Below are positions 41,436 through 52,275 of a stretch of 64,000 nt of DNA, piece after piece. The stretch's first letter is position 1. Every line of letters starts with the position of its first letter. The notes under the pieces were generated by a model, which was not told the origin of the DNA, made no database searches, and saw only the letters and a list, made by a program, of their open reading frames with translations. The translations under genes and the position numbers were made by a program. The stretch is from Ahaetulla prasina. Lineage: Eukaryota > Chordata > Lepidosauria > Squamata > Colubridae. The stretch is from the NCBI RefSeq assembly GCF_028640845.1, contig NC_080546.1:68725205-68789204 (forward strand), given 5' to 3'.

Positions 41436-42857
41436 AAAAGCTAAGCTCTATGCTAAACTATCCAAGTGTGACTTCCACAAAATCAATTTAGACTACTTGA
41501 GGTACTGCATGTCCAATGAGGGGGTGGAGATGGACCCCAGAAAGGTGGAGGCCATTCTAGAGTGGGAAGGCCCTCAGACCAGAAAGCAACGGCAGAGGTT
41601 CTTGGGCTTCAGCAACTTCTACCACCAATTCATCCCCTCATTCACTCAGATAGCCCTGCCTATCACCAAACTATTAAAAATGGGTGTGGGGGGGAGTAAA
41701 ACCTAAACCAAGCCAGCCTCTCACTTGGACTATGGAATGCCATGCAGCTTTTGAAAAGCTTAAACAGCTTTTTGCGGTGGAGCTAACCCTTAAGCATCTA
41801 AATCCAGAGGAGCTGTTTGTAATAGAAGCCGATGCCAGCAATGTGGTGTGGGGGGGCTGTTTTCCTCCAGAGAAATGTGAAGGGGATGCTGCAACCCTGT
41901 GCCTACATTTCTCAGAAGCTGACCAGCACCAAAAGACATTGGGTGGTGTGAGAGAAGGAAGCATATGCCATTTGATGTGCGCTGCTAACTTTGAGGCAAT
42001 TCCTAGAAGGCAGTAAGATTCCGTTCAAAGTGGGGACTGGCCACAAGAGCCTAGAAGCCTTAAGATCCCCATGGAAGCTGTCCCCTAAGCAAGAGAGATG
42101 GGCACCCTTCAATATTTGCCAGGGGAAAACACTTTCTCACTAGTGCACACTCTTGAATGCCCCAATACAAAAGCATTCAAGAGGAAATAGTTAACGCCAT
42201 CATTCCCTTCAGGCAACTGGCAGTGCAGGTCTCAGTGAGACAGTGGCCAGTCCTCAACTGGCTGATAGCATGTTGACCCAACAGCTAAAAGAAGCCCTGA
42301 AGGAAGATGAATGGCTCAGAACTACAAAGCCGACCTAATAATGAGGGAGGACCTGGCATGGACGGGAGACAAACTGTATGTTCCAACCAGCCAGAGGACC
42401 CAAATCCTACAAAGGATCCATGATGTAAAACTAGTTGGACACTTTGGGTTTGTAAAAACCCTTCACTTTGCTAAAAGACAATTGTGGTGGCCCAGGAGGA
42501 AGAAGGGCATAGAGAATTATGTAACCGGCTGCCCAGTGTGTGCATCTATGAAGCAATTGCCAGGAAAGACTCATTGGTGACTACAGCTGGTGACTAACCC
42601 TAGCAGACCATGGGAGGAAATCGCCATGAATTTCATAGTGGAACTGCTAGAGACTAATGGGAGCACCATAATTTGGACTGTGCTTGACTTTTTTTCCAAA
42701 ACAAACACACTTCATCACATACCTGAAGCTTTCTTCAGCCCAGAGTTTGGCCAAGATGTTTGTGAAGCATGTCTACTGGTTGCATGGAGTACCAAGTGCA
42801 TGATTTCAGACCACAAGGTGTAGTTTACAGCAAAGTTTTGGCAGGAGTTCCTAAAGC
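41436..42857 (+). pseudogene. Gypsy H pol remnant (RT, RNase H, integrase)
   Basis: Plus strand: KLSKCDFHKINLDYL, then MSNEGVEMDPRKVEAILEWEGPQTRKQRQRFLGFSNFYHQFIPSF (in pieces, 41497-41700); WTMECHAAFEKLKQLF (41720-41780); a decayed RNase H; integrase zinc region VGHFGFVKTLHFAKRQLWW and GCPVCASMKQLPGK (42430-42570); and MNFIVELLETNGSTIIW. There are frameshifts throughout. It is the same family type as B and D but in opposite orientation. It begins and ends abruptly. Confidence 0.83.
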
Positions 42858-43050
42858 AGACATGTCAAACTCAAAGCCCATGGGCCAAATCTGGCCCACG
42901 ATGGGTTTAGATCTGGCCTATGGGGCTGCCCTGGAGATAATGCACACAGGAGGCAGCAAGTATGGGCGGGCTGCAGTTCATTGATTCCTTGGTCATTGGC
43001 CATCAGTGACAACCAGCTGGATGTGAGCCCAGGGCATTCAATAAGTCATG
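42858..43050 (+). repeat. hAT-like element end
   Basis: It starts with 'cagacatgtcaaactcaaag' and 'ccaaatctggccca', the well-known type of hAT terminus ('gtcaaactcaaggcccgcgg'). The opposite terminus was not found, so only a fragment is present. Confidence 0.5.
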
Positions 43051-43712
43051 CTCAGCCCCACCCTGCCCCACTTGCACTGCAATCGAGCACCTTGGGCTCC
43101 TCTGCCAGGCTACCCCTGCTCTGCCTTGCCCCACGGCAGTGCAGGTGACCTACAGCTCCTTGCCCCATGCTCCTCAATCCTGTCAGTTGGGGTGGAGAAG
43201 GGGATGGGGTAGCCAATGCCTGGCCAATCCCAAGCCCTGCTCCCAGGGCCAACAGTTTCAGCGATATCACCTCCATTCTGACTAAATTCTCTGGCAGTTG
43301 CTTTATTGAAGGGCTGCAGCACACGGTCAGGAATTTCCACTCCACTGCCTCTTCCCATTCCATGGTCCTCCTAGATTTCCATTTACTCCCCTGAGTTATG
43401 GCAACCCCCAGTGGGATCAAGGGGAATTCCACCTCGGCTGCCTTCCCCACCCCGATTGGCCATCAGGTCTTTGGCTCAGGGTAGAAGGACCCTGCCATGG
43501 CTCCTTCATCCCACACTGGTGACTTCTCCACCCTCACTTTGGATCACATCACCACTGTTTGCACCCCAGAATCCATCTAGATTGTTACTGGAGCTTCCCG
43601 CAGAGGAGCAGCCCAAGGATTCAGCTTTCTTCTCAGTTCTGGACATTGTTAGGTTACAGCTCCCTCAGAGGCATCCGAGTAGGGTGCATTAAATTAGTGA
43701 GAGCTGGTTTAA
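43051..43712 (-). repeat. Gypsy G leader and gag start, inverted copy
   Basis: Reverse-complement homologue of 12046-12800. Shared landmarks are 'gtggaaattcctgac', 'tatccccttctccacccc' and the leader start TTAAACCAGCTCTCAC at 43712. It is degenerate. Its LTR follows at 43713. Confidence 0.68.
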
Positions 43713-43840
43713 TGTCAACAGTCAGACTAGCGAACCCAAGAGGAGTAGAAACCCTCAGGTTCTTTGAATTCCCAAAAGTATAATTTTATTGGATATACCA
43801 TCTTGGAACTGCAGAAGCAAAACCAGCTCTGGTTTTCCCA
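43713..43840 (-). repeat. Gypsy G 5' LTR, truncated
   Basis: It begins TGTCAACAGTCAGACTAGCG and contains TATAATTTTATTGG, like the arms at 11681-12045. The remainder of the LTR is cut by the LINE starting at about 43845. Confidence 0.65.
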
Positions 43841-43866
43841 CGTAAATACTCACAATAACTAAGTTT

Positions 43867-44300
43867 TGCCTGGCCGGATGGGTGAACTACTCGGCAACCA
43901 CATGAGGGGTTTTTCGCCCTCAACGAGTTTGTGGTTGCTGAGTGCCGGGCCAGGAGCCGAGTCGGCGGAAAGGGTGACTGGGGCGGGGCCGCGAGGCTCC
44001 GGCCTACCTTTCCGGCGGTGATTTCCTGACAGCCGACTGCCGAGGCTGCTGTGCTGCTGTAGATGATCTGGCTGACTCGGCTTGCCTGGCTGGATGGGTG
44101 ATCTGCTCGGCGACCGCGTGGGGTTTTGCCCTCAGGGTGTTCGCGGTCACCGAGTTCCGGGCCAGGAGAAGAGCAGAGTCGGAGGAGATGGGGCGGTGAA
44201 GTGGCGGCGGTTTTCGATGGGGTGGGGCGGTGATGCCCGGCCTATCGTCCAGCCTGTCCTCCAGCCCTTTCCCTGGCAGCGTTTGTTCTGGCTTCTCCGG
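43867..44300 (+). promoter_or_regulatory. Two tandem 5' UTR monomers of the LINE
   Basis: 'TGCCTGGC(C/T)GGATGGGTGA' at 43867 recurs at 44083, 216 bases later. It is followed in both units by 'CTCGGC(A/G)ACC(A/G)C', the 'TTTTGCCCTCA'-type block, 'GGGCCAGGAG' and 'GAGTCGG'. The second unit is incomplete. Tandem G+C-rich monomers at a LINE 5' end act as promoters in mouse L1; a promoter role here is inferred. Confidence 0.6.
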
Positions 44301-44326
44301 CCTTTTGTGGCGACGGTGTCGGCAGT

Positions 44327-44890
44327 ATGGAAGAGGGTCGTTTTGAACTGGACCTTAACAACTCAATTCAGGAACCGTGGGGACCCCGGCGGGATGCTGA
44401 CATCCGTTGCTTAAACCAATGGCTTAACATTGGTTTAAGCAACGGATGTCAGCATCCCACCGGGGTCCCCATGGGCCCCCGTGGAGTGGAGGATTTCATC
44501 TGGACCTGCTGAGACAGTTACCAGACCGGCTATTTCCGCCTTGGTGGCCTGCGGATGTGATGGTGCCCAAGGATTTCTTTGAGAGCAGTTATCTTGCTTC
44601 TACCATCTTGTTTTATCATCTTTATCACCTGTGGGCTCCACATTTTTGGCCCTTAAAAATGACTGCTGTACTATCACCAGTGACATTGGACAAACTCTTT
44701 CTATGCCCAATATGAGATATGAGATATTCTTCATTGGAACTTCGTCGTCTGCGAGGTGCCCCCGCCTCGCAGAAATGGCCCTCTACGTTATCGGGGGCCT
44801 ATCTCAATGAAGGGTTTTGGTACCCAGAGAGATGGTATGCATCGAAGAAGAACCTTTGGGGGTTTTTTAATAGGTTTTTAAATAAGGGGT
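44327..44890 (+). pseudogene. LINE ORF1-like region, function unknown
   Basis: An ATG at 44327 opens MEEGRFELDLNNSIQEPWG. A long hairpin (44379-44470) then disrupts the frame. Further open pieces are 44446-44715 (LPDRLFPPWWPADVMVPKDF, FFESSYLASTILFYHLYHLW) and 44719-44890 (MRYSSLELRRLRGAPAS, YPERWYASKKNLWGFFNRFL). There is no zinc knuckle or esterase motif. Position before ORF2 suggests ORF1 but similarity cannot be confirmed by eye. Confidence 0.4.
44379..44470. repeat. Long near-perfect hairpin in the LINE
   Basis: The left arm 44379-44421 and right arm 44428-44470 (43 bases each) are reverse complements with one mismatch (C at 44390, which forms a G:U-type pair in RNA). They are separated by GCTTAA. 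The left arm ends CTTAAACCAATG and the right begins CATTGGTTTAAG. It lies inside the ORF1-like region. Confidence 0.93.
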
Positions 44891-44891
44891 T

Positions 44892-45422
44892 TGTTGTGAC
44901 CCAGGTTCCTGGACCCGAACTCCTGGACTCGGATGATTCAGAAAGTGAGGGAGAAGACCTGGCAAGCCCTGCTTCTCTTGGGCCCTCTCCCTCCCTGGCA
45001 CCCACTCAAAGGGAGGAGGAGGGGCCGGCAAGGCCTGATTCTCTTGAGCCTTCTTCTGATTTGGCAACGCCCCAAGAACAGTTTTGGAGTGATGCAAGAC
45101 TGCGCAGACGTGACCGGCACGCGCAGCAGAAGCAGCGTTGGGATAAAGCCAAGGAATGATTGTCATGCAGTGACATCTGCAGAGACTATAAATAGGAGGC
45201 GAGACTTCCTGGTTTTTTGTCTTGGACAAAGCAATGAATTTGCGCGGGCAAACTGTATCAATGGAGGGAAGAATATATTCGTGAGTAATTCTGGCCTTAT
45301 CTATAATTTCCTCATTATCTCCAGAAACTTGGCAGGCCCGTGGGTAGACGTGGCCAGGACATTTATCTATGTAAATAAATTAGACTCTTTGCTGGGAGTA
45401 TTGGGGGGAGGGAAACAGAACA
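44892..45422 (+). mobile_element. Solo LTR (531 bp) with duplication GGGTT
   Basis: Termini are TGTTGTGACCC and GAAACAGAACA; GGGTT lies outside both ends (44887-44891 and 45423-45427). On the plus strand it has a TATA box, CTATAAATAGG (45187-45197), and AATAAATT (45374). From 44892 to 45159 it is open and encodes an acidic segment (LDSDDSESEGED) and a basic C-terminus (RLRRRDRHAQQKQRWDKAKE), the same design as the LTR at 10777-11349. It is inserted in the LINE. Confidence 0.86.
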
Positions 45423-45729
45423 GGGTTTTTAAGGGGGGGAGGGGAGTGACGGGTAGGGGGAGTGGCCCGTCGGGGAGGGTATGTCCAGTCCCAGCATCTG
45501 CTCATGGCACTACTTTATCTGGTTCGAAGACAGGGGGGGAGGGGAGTGCTCAGAGCATAGAGTGTCATTCCATCGGTATGGTAAGTGGGAGAGGCAGATA
45601 TGGCGGAGGCAAGGGGCCGTATTGTTCTCTGGGAGCATGTGTTCGATGTTTAAAAGCGATCATGTGCTCCAGCCCCTCAGCCCTTACTCGTTCCCCGGAT
45701 GGTCAGGACCCTCAGAGCTTGGGTCTTTG

Positions 45730-48496
45730 ACTGATGCTGTGCAATGCCCGGTCCGTGGTTAATAAGGCTCCCTTGATTTGTGATCTTATTCAGAGGGAGT
45801 CCACAGACTTTACGGGCATTACAGAGACCTGGTTGGGCACAGAGGGGGGTATACTGTGCCCTCCAGGTTTCCGTGCATTCCATCAGCCGAGGGCCCAAGG
45901 TAGGGGTGGCGGTTGTGATTAAAGAAAGCCTAGAGCCGAGGGAGTCCACTGTGCCTCAGATAGCTGGTTGTGAATCCCTCCTTGTGAAGTGGGGCCATAG
46001 GAATCGGATGGGTCTGTTGATCGCGTACCTGGCTCCTTGCTGCATGACTACAGCCCTGCCTGAGCTGCTAGAGGTGCTTTCCAGGGTGGCGGTTGAGATT
46101 CCCAGACTTTTAGTCATGGGTGATTTCAACTTGCCATCGGCTGGCTTGTCATCGACGGTAGCTCAGGAGTTCAAGGCTTCCATGACGGCCATGGACCTGA
46201 TTCAAGTAACTGATGGCCCTACACACACAGGGGGAGGCACACTAGATCTGATTTTTATCTCTGGACAGTGGATTAATGATCTGGAATTAGGAGATTTAGT
46301 GACGGAACCAGTGTCATGGTCGGATCATTTTCTCCTTCACCTAGACTTTTGGACCGCCGCTCACCACCGCAGGGAGACGGAGCCAATGCGTTGGTTCCGT
46401 CCCAGGCGCCTGATGGACCCTGAGAGGTTCCGGATGGAGCTTGGGCCGTTCCCTGAGGATCTTGCCCACGGCACGGCTGAAGAACTAGTTGCGGCCTGGG
46501 AACGGGCCGCGACTGGGGCTTTGGACCGTGTCGTGCCTTTGCGGCCTCTGACCCGGCGTAGATCTCAATTGGCTCCTTGGTTCTCTGAGGAGCTGAGGGA
46601 GATGAAACGCCGGAGAAGACGCCTAGAGAGTACTTGGAGGTCTAGCCGTTCCGAAGCTGATCAGACACTAGTGAGATCTTTTACTAAGACCTACCTAGTG
46701 GCAATGAGGGAGGCGAAATGTTTTTACGTTTCCACCCTCATTGCATCGGCAGTTAACCGCCTGGCCGCCCTGTTTCGGGTGACCCGCTCCCTCCTTCACC
46801 ATGAGGGGCGGGATGACCCCTTACAGGGACGTGCTGAGGAGTTTAACGGTTATCTATACGATAAAATTGTTCAGCTTCGGGATAGTTTAGACCAAAATTG
46901 CGATGATCCAAGTGGGATGACGGAGGCACGTCTTGTTGAGGTTGTTTGGGATGAGTTTGAGTCTGTGGCTCTCGAGGATGTGGACAGGTTGCTGGGGAGG
47001 TTACATGCGACCACATGTTTACTGGACCCGTGTCCTTCCTGGCTGGTGCTGGCTACTCAGGAAGTGACACGAGGCTGGCTCCAGGGAATTATAAATGCTT
47101 CATTGTTGGAAGGGGTTTTCCCTGCTGCCTTGAAAGAGGCGGTGGTGAGACCCCTCCTCAAGAAGCCTTCCCTGGACCCAGCTATTTTGGGAAATTATCG
47201 TCCAATCTCCAACCTTCGCTTTGTGGCGAAGGTTGTAGAGAGTGTGGTTGCATGGCAGCTTCCCCAGTATCTGGATGAAGCTGTCTATCTAGACCCGTTC
47301 CAGTCCGGCTTCTGGTCCGGACATAGTACGGAGACAGCTTTGGTCGCGTTGGTAGATGACCTCTGGAGGGCCAGGGATAGGGATTGTTCTTCTGCCCTGG
47401 TCCTATTAGATCTCTCAGCGGCTTTCGATACCATCGACCATGGTATCTTGCTGCACCGGTTGGAGAGCTAGGGAGTGGGAAGCACCGTTTATCGGTGGTT
47501 CTCCTCCTATCTCTCCGACCAGTCGCAGACGGTGTTGACAGGGGGGCAGAGGTCGACCGCGAGGCGCCTTACTTGTGGGGTGCCTCAGGGGTCGATTCTC
47601 TCGCCCCTCCTGTTCAACATCTACTTGAAGCCGCTGGGTGAGGTCATTAGTGGTTTCGGGGTGAGTTACCATCTGTATGCTGACGATACGCAGCTGTATT
47701 TCTCCACCCCGGACCACCCCAACGAAGCTGTCAAAGTGCTATCCCGGTGTCTGGAAGCTGTACAGGTCTGGATGGGGAGAAACAGACTCAAGCTCAATCC
47801 CTCCAAGACGGAGTGGCTGTGGATGCCGGCACCCCGGTACAGTCAGCTGCAGCTGACTGTGGGGGGCGAGTTATTGGCCCCAATGGAAAGGGTGCGCAAC
47901 TTGGGTGTCCTCTTGGATGGGCGGCTGTCGTTTCACAATCATTTGGCGGCCGTCTCCAAGAGGGCTTTTCACCAAGTACACTTGGTTCGCCAGTTGCGCC
48001 CCTTCCTTGACCGGGATGCCTTATGCACGGTCACTCATGCTCTTGTCACTTCCCGTTTGGATTATTGCAATGCTCTCTACATGGGGCTGCCCTTGAAGTG
48101 CACCCGGAGGCTGCAGCTAGTCCAGAATGCAGCTGCGCGGGTAATAGTAACACCAATCCTGCGCAGTTTGCACTGGCTTCCTGTGGTCTTTCGGGTGCAC
48201 TTTAAGATTCTGGTTACCACCTTTAAAGCGCTCCATGGCTTAGGGCCCGGGTACTTACGGGACCGCCTGCTGTTACCCTATGCCTCCCACCGACCCATAC
48301 GCTCACACAGAGAGGGCCTTCTCAGGGTGCCGTCCGCCAGACAATGTCGGCTGGCGGCCCCCAGGGTAGGGCCTTCTCTGTAGGAGCTCCTACGCTTTGG
48401 AACGAACTTCCCCCTGGTTTACGTCAAGTGCCTGATCTTCGGACTTTTCGCCGTGAGCTGAAAACGCACCTATTTATTCAAGCGGGACTGGCTTAG
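45730..48496 (+). pseudogene. L2/CR1-group LINE ORF2 (endonuclease and RT), broken
   Basis: The AP-endonuclease N-terminus ([18 protein letters not shown]) is at 45734-45900. A frameshift near 45895 leads to 45780-47471 frame, with VMGDFNLPS, LDLIFIS and WSDHFLLHL (end of endonuclease). The RT follows: NYRPISNLRF, PFQSGFWSGHSTETAL, LLDLSAAFDTID. An in-frame TAG at 47469-47471 is followed by GVPQGSILSPLLFN, YADDTQLYF, LNPSKTEWL. The C-terminal region has LHWLPV and FKALHGLGPGYL. A last frameshift near 48366 precedes the end (WNELPPGLRQ, terminator 48494-48496). Only about two shifts and one stop. Confidence 0.92.
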
Positions 48497-48631
48497 ATGT
48501 TTTACTAAATTTTAACTGGGGCTATTTATATTTTAGGGTTTTAAACTGTTTTAAATTTTGGCCATCTTGTAATATGTTTTGTTTTAGTCTTGTTTTAAAG
48601 TATAAATTGTGGTTTTTTATTTGGCTGTACA

Positions 48632-48660
48632 CCGCCCTGAGTCCTTCGGGAGAAGGGCGG
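48632..48660 (+). ncRNA. 3'-terminal stem-loop of the LINE
   Basis: CCGCCCT (48632-48638) pairs with AGGGCGG (48654-48660) around a loop containing GAGTCCTTCGGG, followed by TATAAAAATCG and an A-rich tail. Conserved 3' stem-loops serve as RT recognition sites in L2-type LINEs such as eel UnaL2. The same stem sequence ends the short copy at 37347-37403. Confidence 0.65.
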
Positions 48661-48683
48661 TATAAAAATCGAATAAAAAAATA

Positions 48684-49011
48684 GATCCCCTTCCTCCCCA
48701 CATCCTGGGTATTCACATTGTCCAATTATAAAACTTCCTTTTGTTATCGGAACAGTCCATAGACAAAATCTTAGCATTCCATTTACCCCCTCCCCCCTCC
48801 TGTTTGAATGGCAAGTTGAACAGCAATACAAGGTCAGAAGAAGTAAAGTGATTCAATCTTGACATTTAGGGCACCAATTATAAGCATGCTGAGCTGACTG
48901 CATAATTTATACAGCATTGTACAATTATAGCATGTACCATCTGCAGAAATAGCATAAGAAATTCTAAAGATAAGCAGGCTATAGATAACTGAGAACCAGC
49001 TTGATTTTTAG
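48684..49011. other. Unassigned, possible LTR debris
   Basis: No gene. The stretch 48785-48812 (ccccctcccccctcctgttt then gaatggcaag) resembles the end region of the Gypsy D LTR (41335-41360), so part may be an old LTR. Nothing else is recognised. Confidence 0.35.
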
Positions 49012-49230
49012 GCTTTAGGTTAAGGCAACAGGCTACAAAGTAGGAGACTATGAGTTCAAGTCCCACCTTAGCCATGAAAGCCAGCTGGGTTACTTTGGAC
49101 CAGTCATCTTCTCTCAGCCCAACCTACCTCACAGGGTTAGGGGAAAATAGAGGAGAAATGTATGTTGGATATGTTCACCACCTGGAGTTATTTGTAAAAA
49201 TAATAAAGGTGGAATATAAATATATAAATA
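49012..49230 (+). mobile_element. Sauria SINE
   Basis: A tRNA-like head with an A-box-like 'taggttaaggcaacagg' and a B box GAGTTCAAGTCCC (49052-49064), 'gaaagccagctgggttac', 'ctcagcccaacctacctcac' and the tail 'aataataaaggtggaatata' plus (AATA). This matches the squamate Sauria SINE, which shares its 3' end with BovB LINEs and is mobilised by them. Confidence 0.85.
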
Positions 49231-49389
49231 AGAATAGAATAATGAGAAAAGGGGATTTAAGCTTGCAAAGAAAACTAAAATCAACACAAAATTTATGACT
49301 AAGACATATTGTCAGATGCCACTTTATCCTGGCTTGTCCAGCATAAATTAAAAATGTAAATTAAAATTTCTGTTGGCCTACATGCAGTT

Positions 49390-51047
49390 AGTTGGCTTAT
49401 TAGTGAGGGGAGGTCCCACCTAGTTTGTGACTGAACCAATGGAAATCAGAACCCATGTGGAAAACATAAGTTTTATAAGTTTAGTGGTGACAGGCCTATG
49501 AGTTTGTGCTTCACATGGCTATGGAAATGGAATCCTGTGATATACTGGGTGAGTGAAACCCTAAGATTCCTTCAAATATGCCCAAGGAGGAAAACTGAAT
49601 TAGAAGTAGAACATTGCAAGTATGCCCTCCACAAGAGGCTAGGGAAAGGAACTGGCAACATACCATGTCCAACAAAAGAAAGGAATGGATCCCCCATTCC
49701 AGAAAAATACTGGCATCTTAAAGAAGTGTTCAGTGAGCAAGAATCAGATCAACTCCCTCCTCATCACCCCACAAGTTGCATCATCGAGGTTCTACCCAAA
49801 GCTAAGTTTCCCAAACCTAAGCTATAGTCCATGATGCCCAGGAAATTGGGTGCACTCAGAGAATTCGTTGACAAGAATCTAGCTAGAGGGATCATATAAC
49901 ATGTGAAATCTTGCATGGCAGTGCCCATATTGTTCTGGGAAAAGAAAGATGAGTCCTAGAGCCTACAGGGGTCTGAATGGCATTTGCATGCAGATTATGT
50001 CCTCATTGTCCCTGATGAAAGATATGCTGGCCCATCTAGCCAAGGGTGGGCCAGCATATCTTTACTAAACTGGACTTGAGGGCACCATATTACCAGGTGT
50101 GGATTAAAGATGAAGAAAAATGGAAAATTGTGTTCAACAGCTCATTAGGTTGCTTTCCATTCCAGGTTCTTCATTTCGGCCTGCAGGGGCCCCTCACCAT
50201 GTTCAGGAAACTAATTAATAAAGTCCTGCATGAACGTTTATTTAAGGGGGTATTCATCTGACATTTTAATTTATACCAAAACCATGATGAGCATGTCAAG
50301 CTAGTAGAGACTATTCTGAAAAAGCTACTGGCAGCATAATTGTATTTGAAACTTTCCAAATGCAAGTTTCACCAACCCAAATAGGATTATTTAGGCTACT
50401 GGGTCTCCCATGAGAGAGTGGAGATGGACTCAGTAAAGGTCCAAGAAGTACTGGAATGGGAGGTGCCATGCACCCAAAAGCAACTACAGAGTTGCTTTTC
50501 TAGGTTTTTATAGGCAATTTATTCCTGCTTTTGCTCAGATTGCAGTACCATTAACTAATTTACTCAAAACTAAATGGGAGGGAAAACCTAAACCCAGAAC
50601 CCCTCTCAATGCCAGACAGCATTTGTAATTTGGGCAACCACTGATCTCTTTTCAAAACATTTTGTAGCATGCCCAAAGATCCCCTCTGCATGAATCCTGG
50701 CAAAAGTATCTGTTCAACACATTTATCATCTATATGAGGTTCCCAAGAGGATCATCTCTGATTGAAAAATGCAATTCACCTCTCAATTCTGACTGGAGTT
50801 TTTGAAATTATTAGGGACCACCCAAGGTCTAAGCTTCTTCCATCATCCTCAGATTAACAATGCCTGTGAACGTGCCAACAGTGTACCTTAGGTGTTATGT
50901 CAATTACCAGTAACATAACAGGACAGAACTACTCCCATTTGTAGTGGTAACATATAAAAATGCAATACATAGCAGCACTGGCTTTGCCTCCTTCCAAGTT
51001 GCAACCAGCAGACTTTGTAGCCATGCCTGAATTCCCACAAGAGACAT
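49390..51047 (+). pseudogene. Gypsy I protease, RT and integrase remnant
   Basis: Plus strand. The protease tail is decayed (VTEPMEI). The linker PEKYWHLKEVFSEQESDQLPP is in 49498-49827. RT is at 50046-50261 (FTKLDLRAPYYQVWI, PLTMFRKLINKVLHERLFKGV), continuing to KLSKCKFHQ and EVLEW (50340-50460). RNase H is deleted, with a direct jump at about 50620 into the integrase (TDLFSKHFVACPKIPS, RIISD, QFTSQF, to 51030). There are many stops. The homologous chromodomain is at 52385-52570, beyond an inserted Penelope-like element. Confidence 0.82.
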
Positions 51048-51090
51048 CTAAGTCTGTCTCTCTGTCTGTCTCTCTGTCTCTCTCTGTCTG

Positions 51091-51140
<50 letters not shown>
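51048..51140. repeat. Palindromic compound microsatellite
   Basis: (CTGT/CT)n runs into (TA)n (51107-51123) and then (GA)n, so that CT...TATA...GA forms an almost perfect palindrome around 51115. It borders the Penelope-like element. A second (AT)n/(TC)n lies at the other side (52323-52372). Confidence 0.9.
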
Positions 51141-51145
51141 CAAGA

Positions 51146-51992
51146 CACTCATCTCCAGAACAAAACGCTTAGCTGATGAACAACACCTAAAAACCGAACT
51201 ACACACTCTCACTAACGTACTAACATCCAATGGATTCCAGAGAAATAAGATTACCAAACTAATCCAAAAAGAACCCCCCACTAAAATCCAAGACAGAGAA
51301 CAAGAAAACGGCACAGCCCTCCTCCCATATATAAAAGGCACCACAGACAGAATCAGCAAAATCCTCCACAAACACAACATCAAGACAGCATTCTGCACAA
51401 ACCGAAAATATCCACCATCCTAAGAAACTCCAAAGACAAAATTGAGTTAGAAAATCAAGGAGTATATGAAATCCCATGCACCACCTGCCCCACCACATAC
51501 ATCGGACAAACCAACAGAAGAATAAGTGCACGCATTGAAGAACACAAGAATTCAGTCAAAAAAGAGGAACCAACTTCTTCCCTGGTCCAAAACCTTAAAG
51601 CCACAGGACACGATATTGACTTTAAAAAGACCAGTACTATCGCCAAAACTGAACACTTTAACAACAGAATAATCAGAGAAGCCATCGAGATAGAAAAACG
51701 CCCACACAGCATGAACAAACGAGATAATACCTCCCGCCTACCAGCCATTTGGAAACCCGCCCTTATTGACAAACGAGTCCCTAACACGAGGAATGACACC
51801 AGACCCACACTCACGAGGTCCACACAGGATGTCACCACCACACATCCACCCAGAAAGCAGACCCAAACCCACACTGATCAGGAAGCACGACCAAGGACCA
51901 GAAGCCAGACTGCAGCTGCAACATTAGCCATTTCAAACCCCTCCAATCCATACATACAGCAGACAGACACCCACTATGAAGATGTAGCATGA
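51146..51992 (+). pseudogene. PLE RT C-terminus and GIY-YIG endonuclease, one frameshift
   Basis: PLEs couple an RT with a GIY-YIG endonuclease that nicks the target. Here the RT end is followed, after a one-base shift near 51405-51415, by GVYEIPCTTC and TYIGQTNRRISARIEEH (about 51457-51545), i.e. GVY/YIG with the conserved Arg and a CX2C pair. Further on are the conserved Glu/His-rich part (FNNRIIREAIEIEKRP) and LPAIWKP. The RT catalytic core is not in the window copy. Confidence 0.86.
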
Positions 51993-52235
51993 CCACAAAC
52001 ATGAAGCCAAACAACAGCAATGCAGCTCACCAGCTCAAATCCCCCTGCAACTCAGACTAATCTGAGCACAACCAAGCCCCCAGCCACAGGACACACCCCC
52101 ATCCAATCAGAGCACAAAATACCCATCCAATCGGAGCACAGCCAAGCTCCCACCCAATCAGTTCAAACCCCCACTAGCAGTTAAAAAGGAAGAAACAGCT
52201 GCAATCACATATTGCTCCCAGAAGCACGAAGCTGA

Positions 52236-52275
52236 AGCCTGAAGATGACGAAAGAGACTTCATCGAAACGTCGCC
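52236..52275 (+). ncRNA. Hammerhead-like motif near the PLE end (candidate)
   Basis: CTGAAGA (52239-52245) fits the hammerhead box CUGANGA, and GAAA (52265-52268) the second box. GATGA (52244-52248) can pair with TCATC (52260-52264) to form the intervening helix. PLE termini are known to carry hammerhead ribozymes. Pairing overlaps the GA of the first box, so the core is not canonical and activity is doubtful. Confidence 0.35.

Larger units (their letters stand above)
43845..48683 (+). mobile_element. L2/CR1-group LINE, nearly full length
   Basis: In order: a G+C-rich 5' region with two tandem monomers (43867-44082 and 44083 onward), an ORF1-like region (44327-44890), an inserted solo LTR (44892-45422), ORF2 with endonuclease and RT (about 45730-48496), and a 3' UTR with a terminal stem-loop (48632-48660) and A-rich tail. 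The ORF2 style ([45 protein letters not shown]) belongs to the L2/CR1 group. Frameshifts and a TAG make it defective. It is inserted next to a Gypsy LTR. Confidence 0.9.

Noticed and set aside
44892..45159. A stand-alone protein-coding gene with acidic and basic regions
   Set aside because: The frame lies within an LTR that has TG/CA termini and a GGGTT duplication; it is element-derived.
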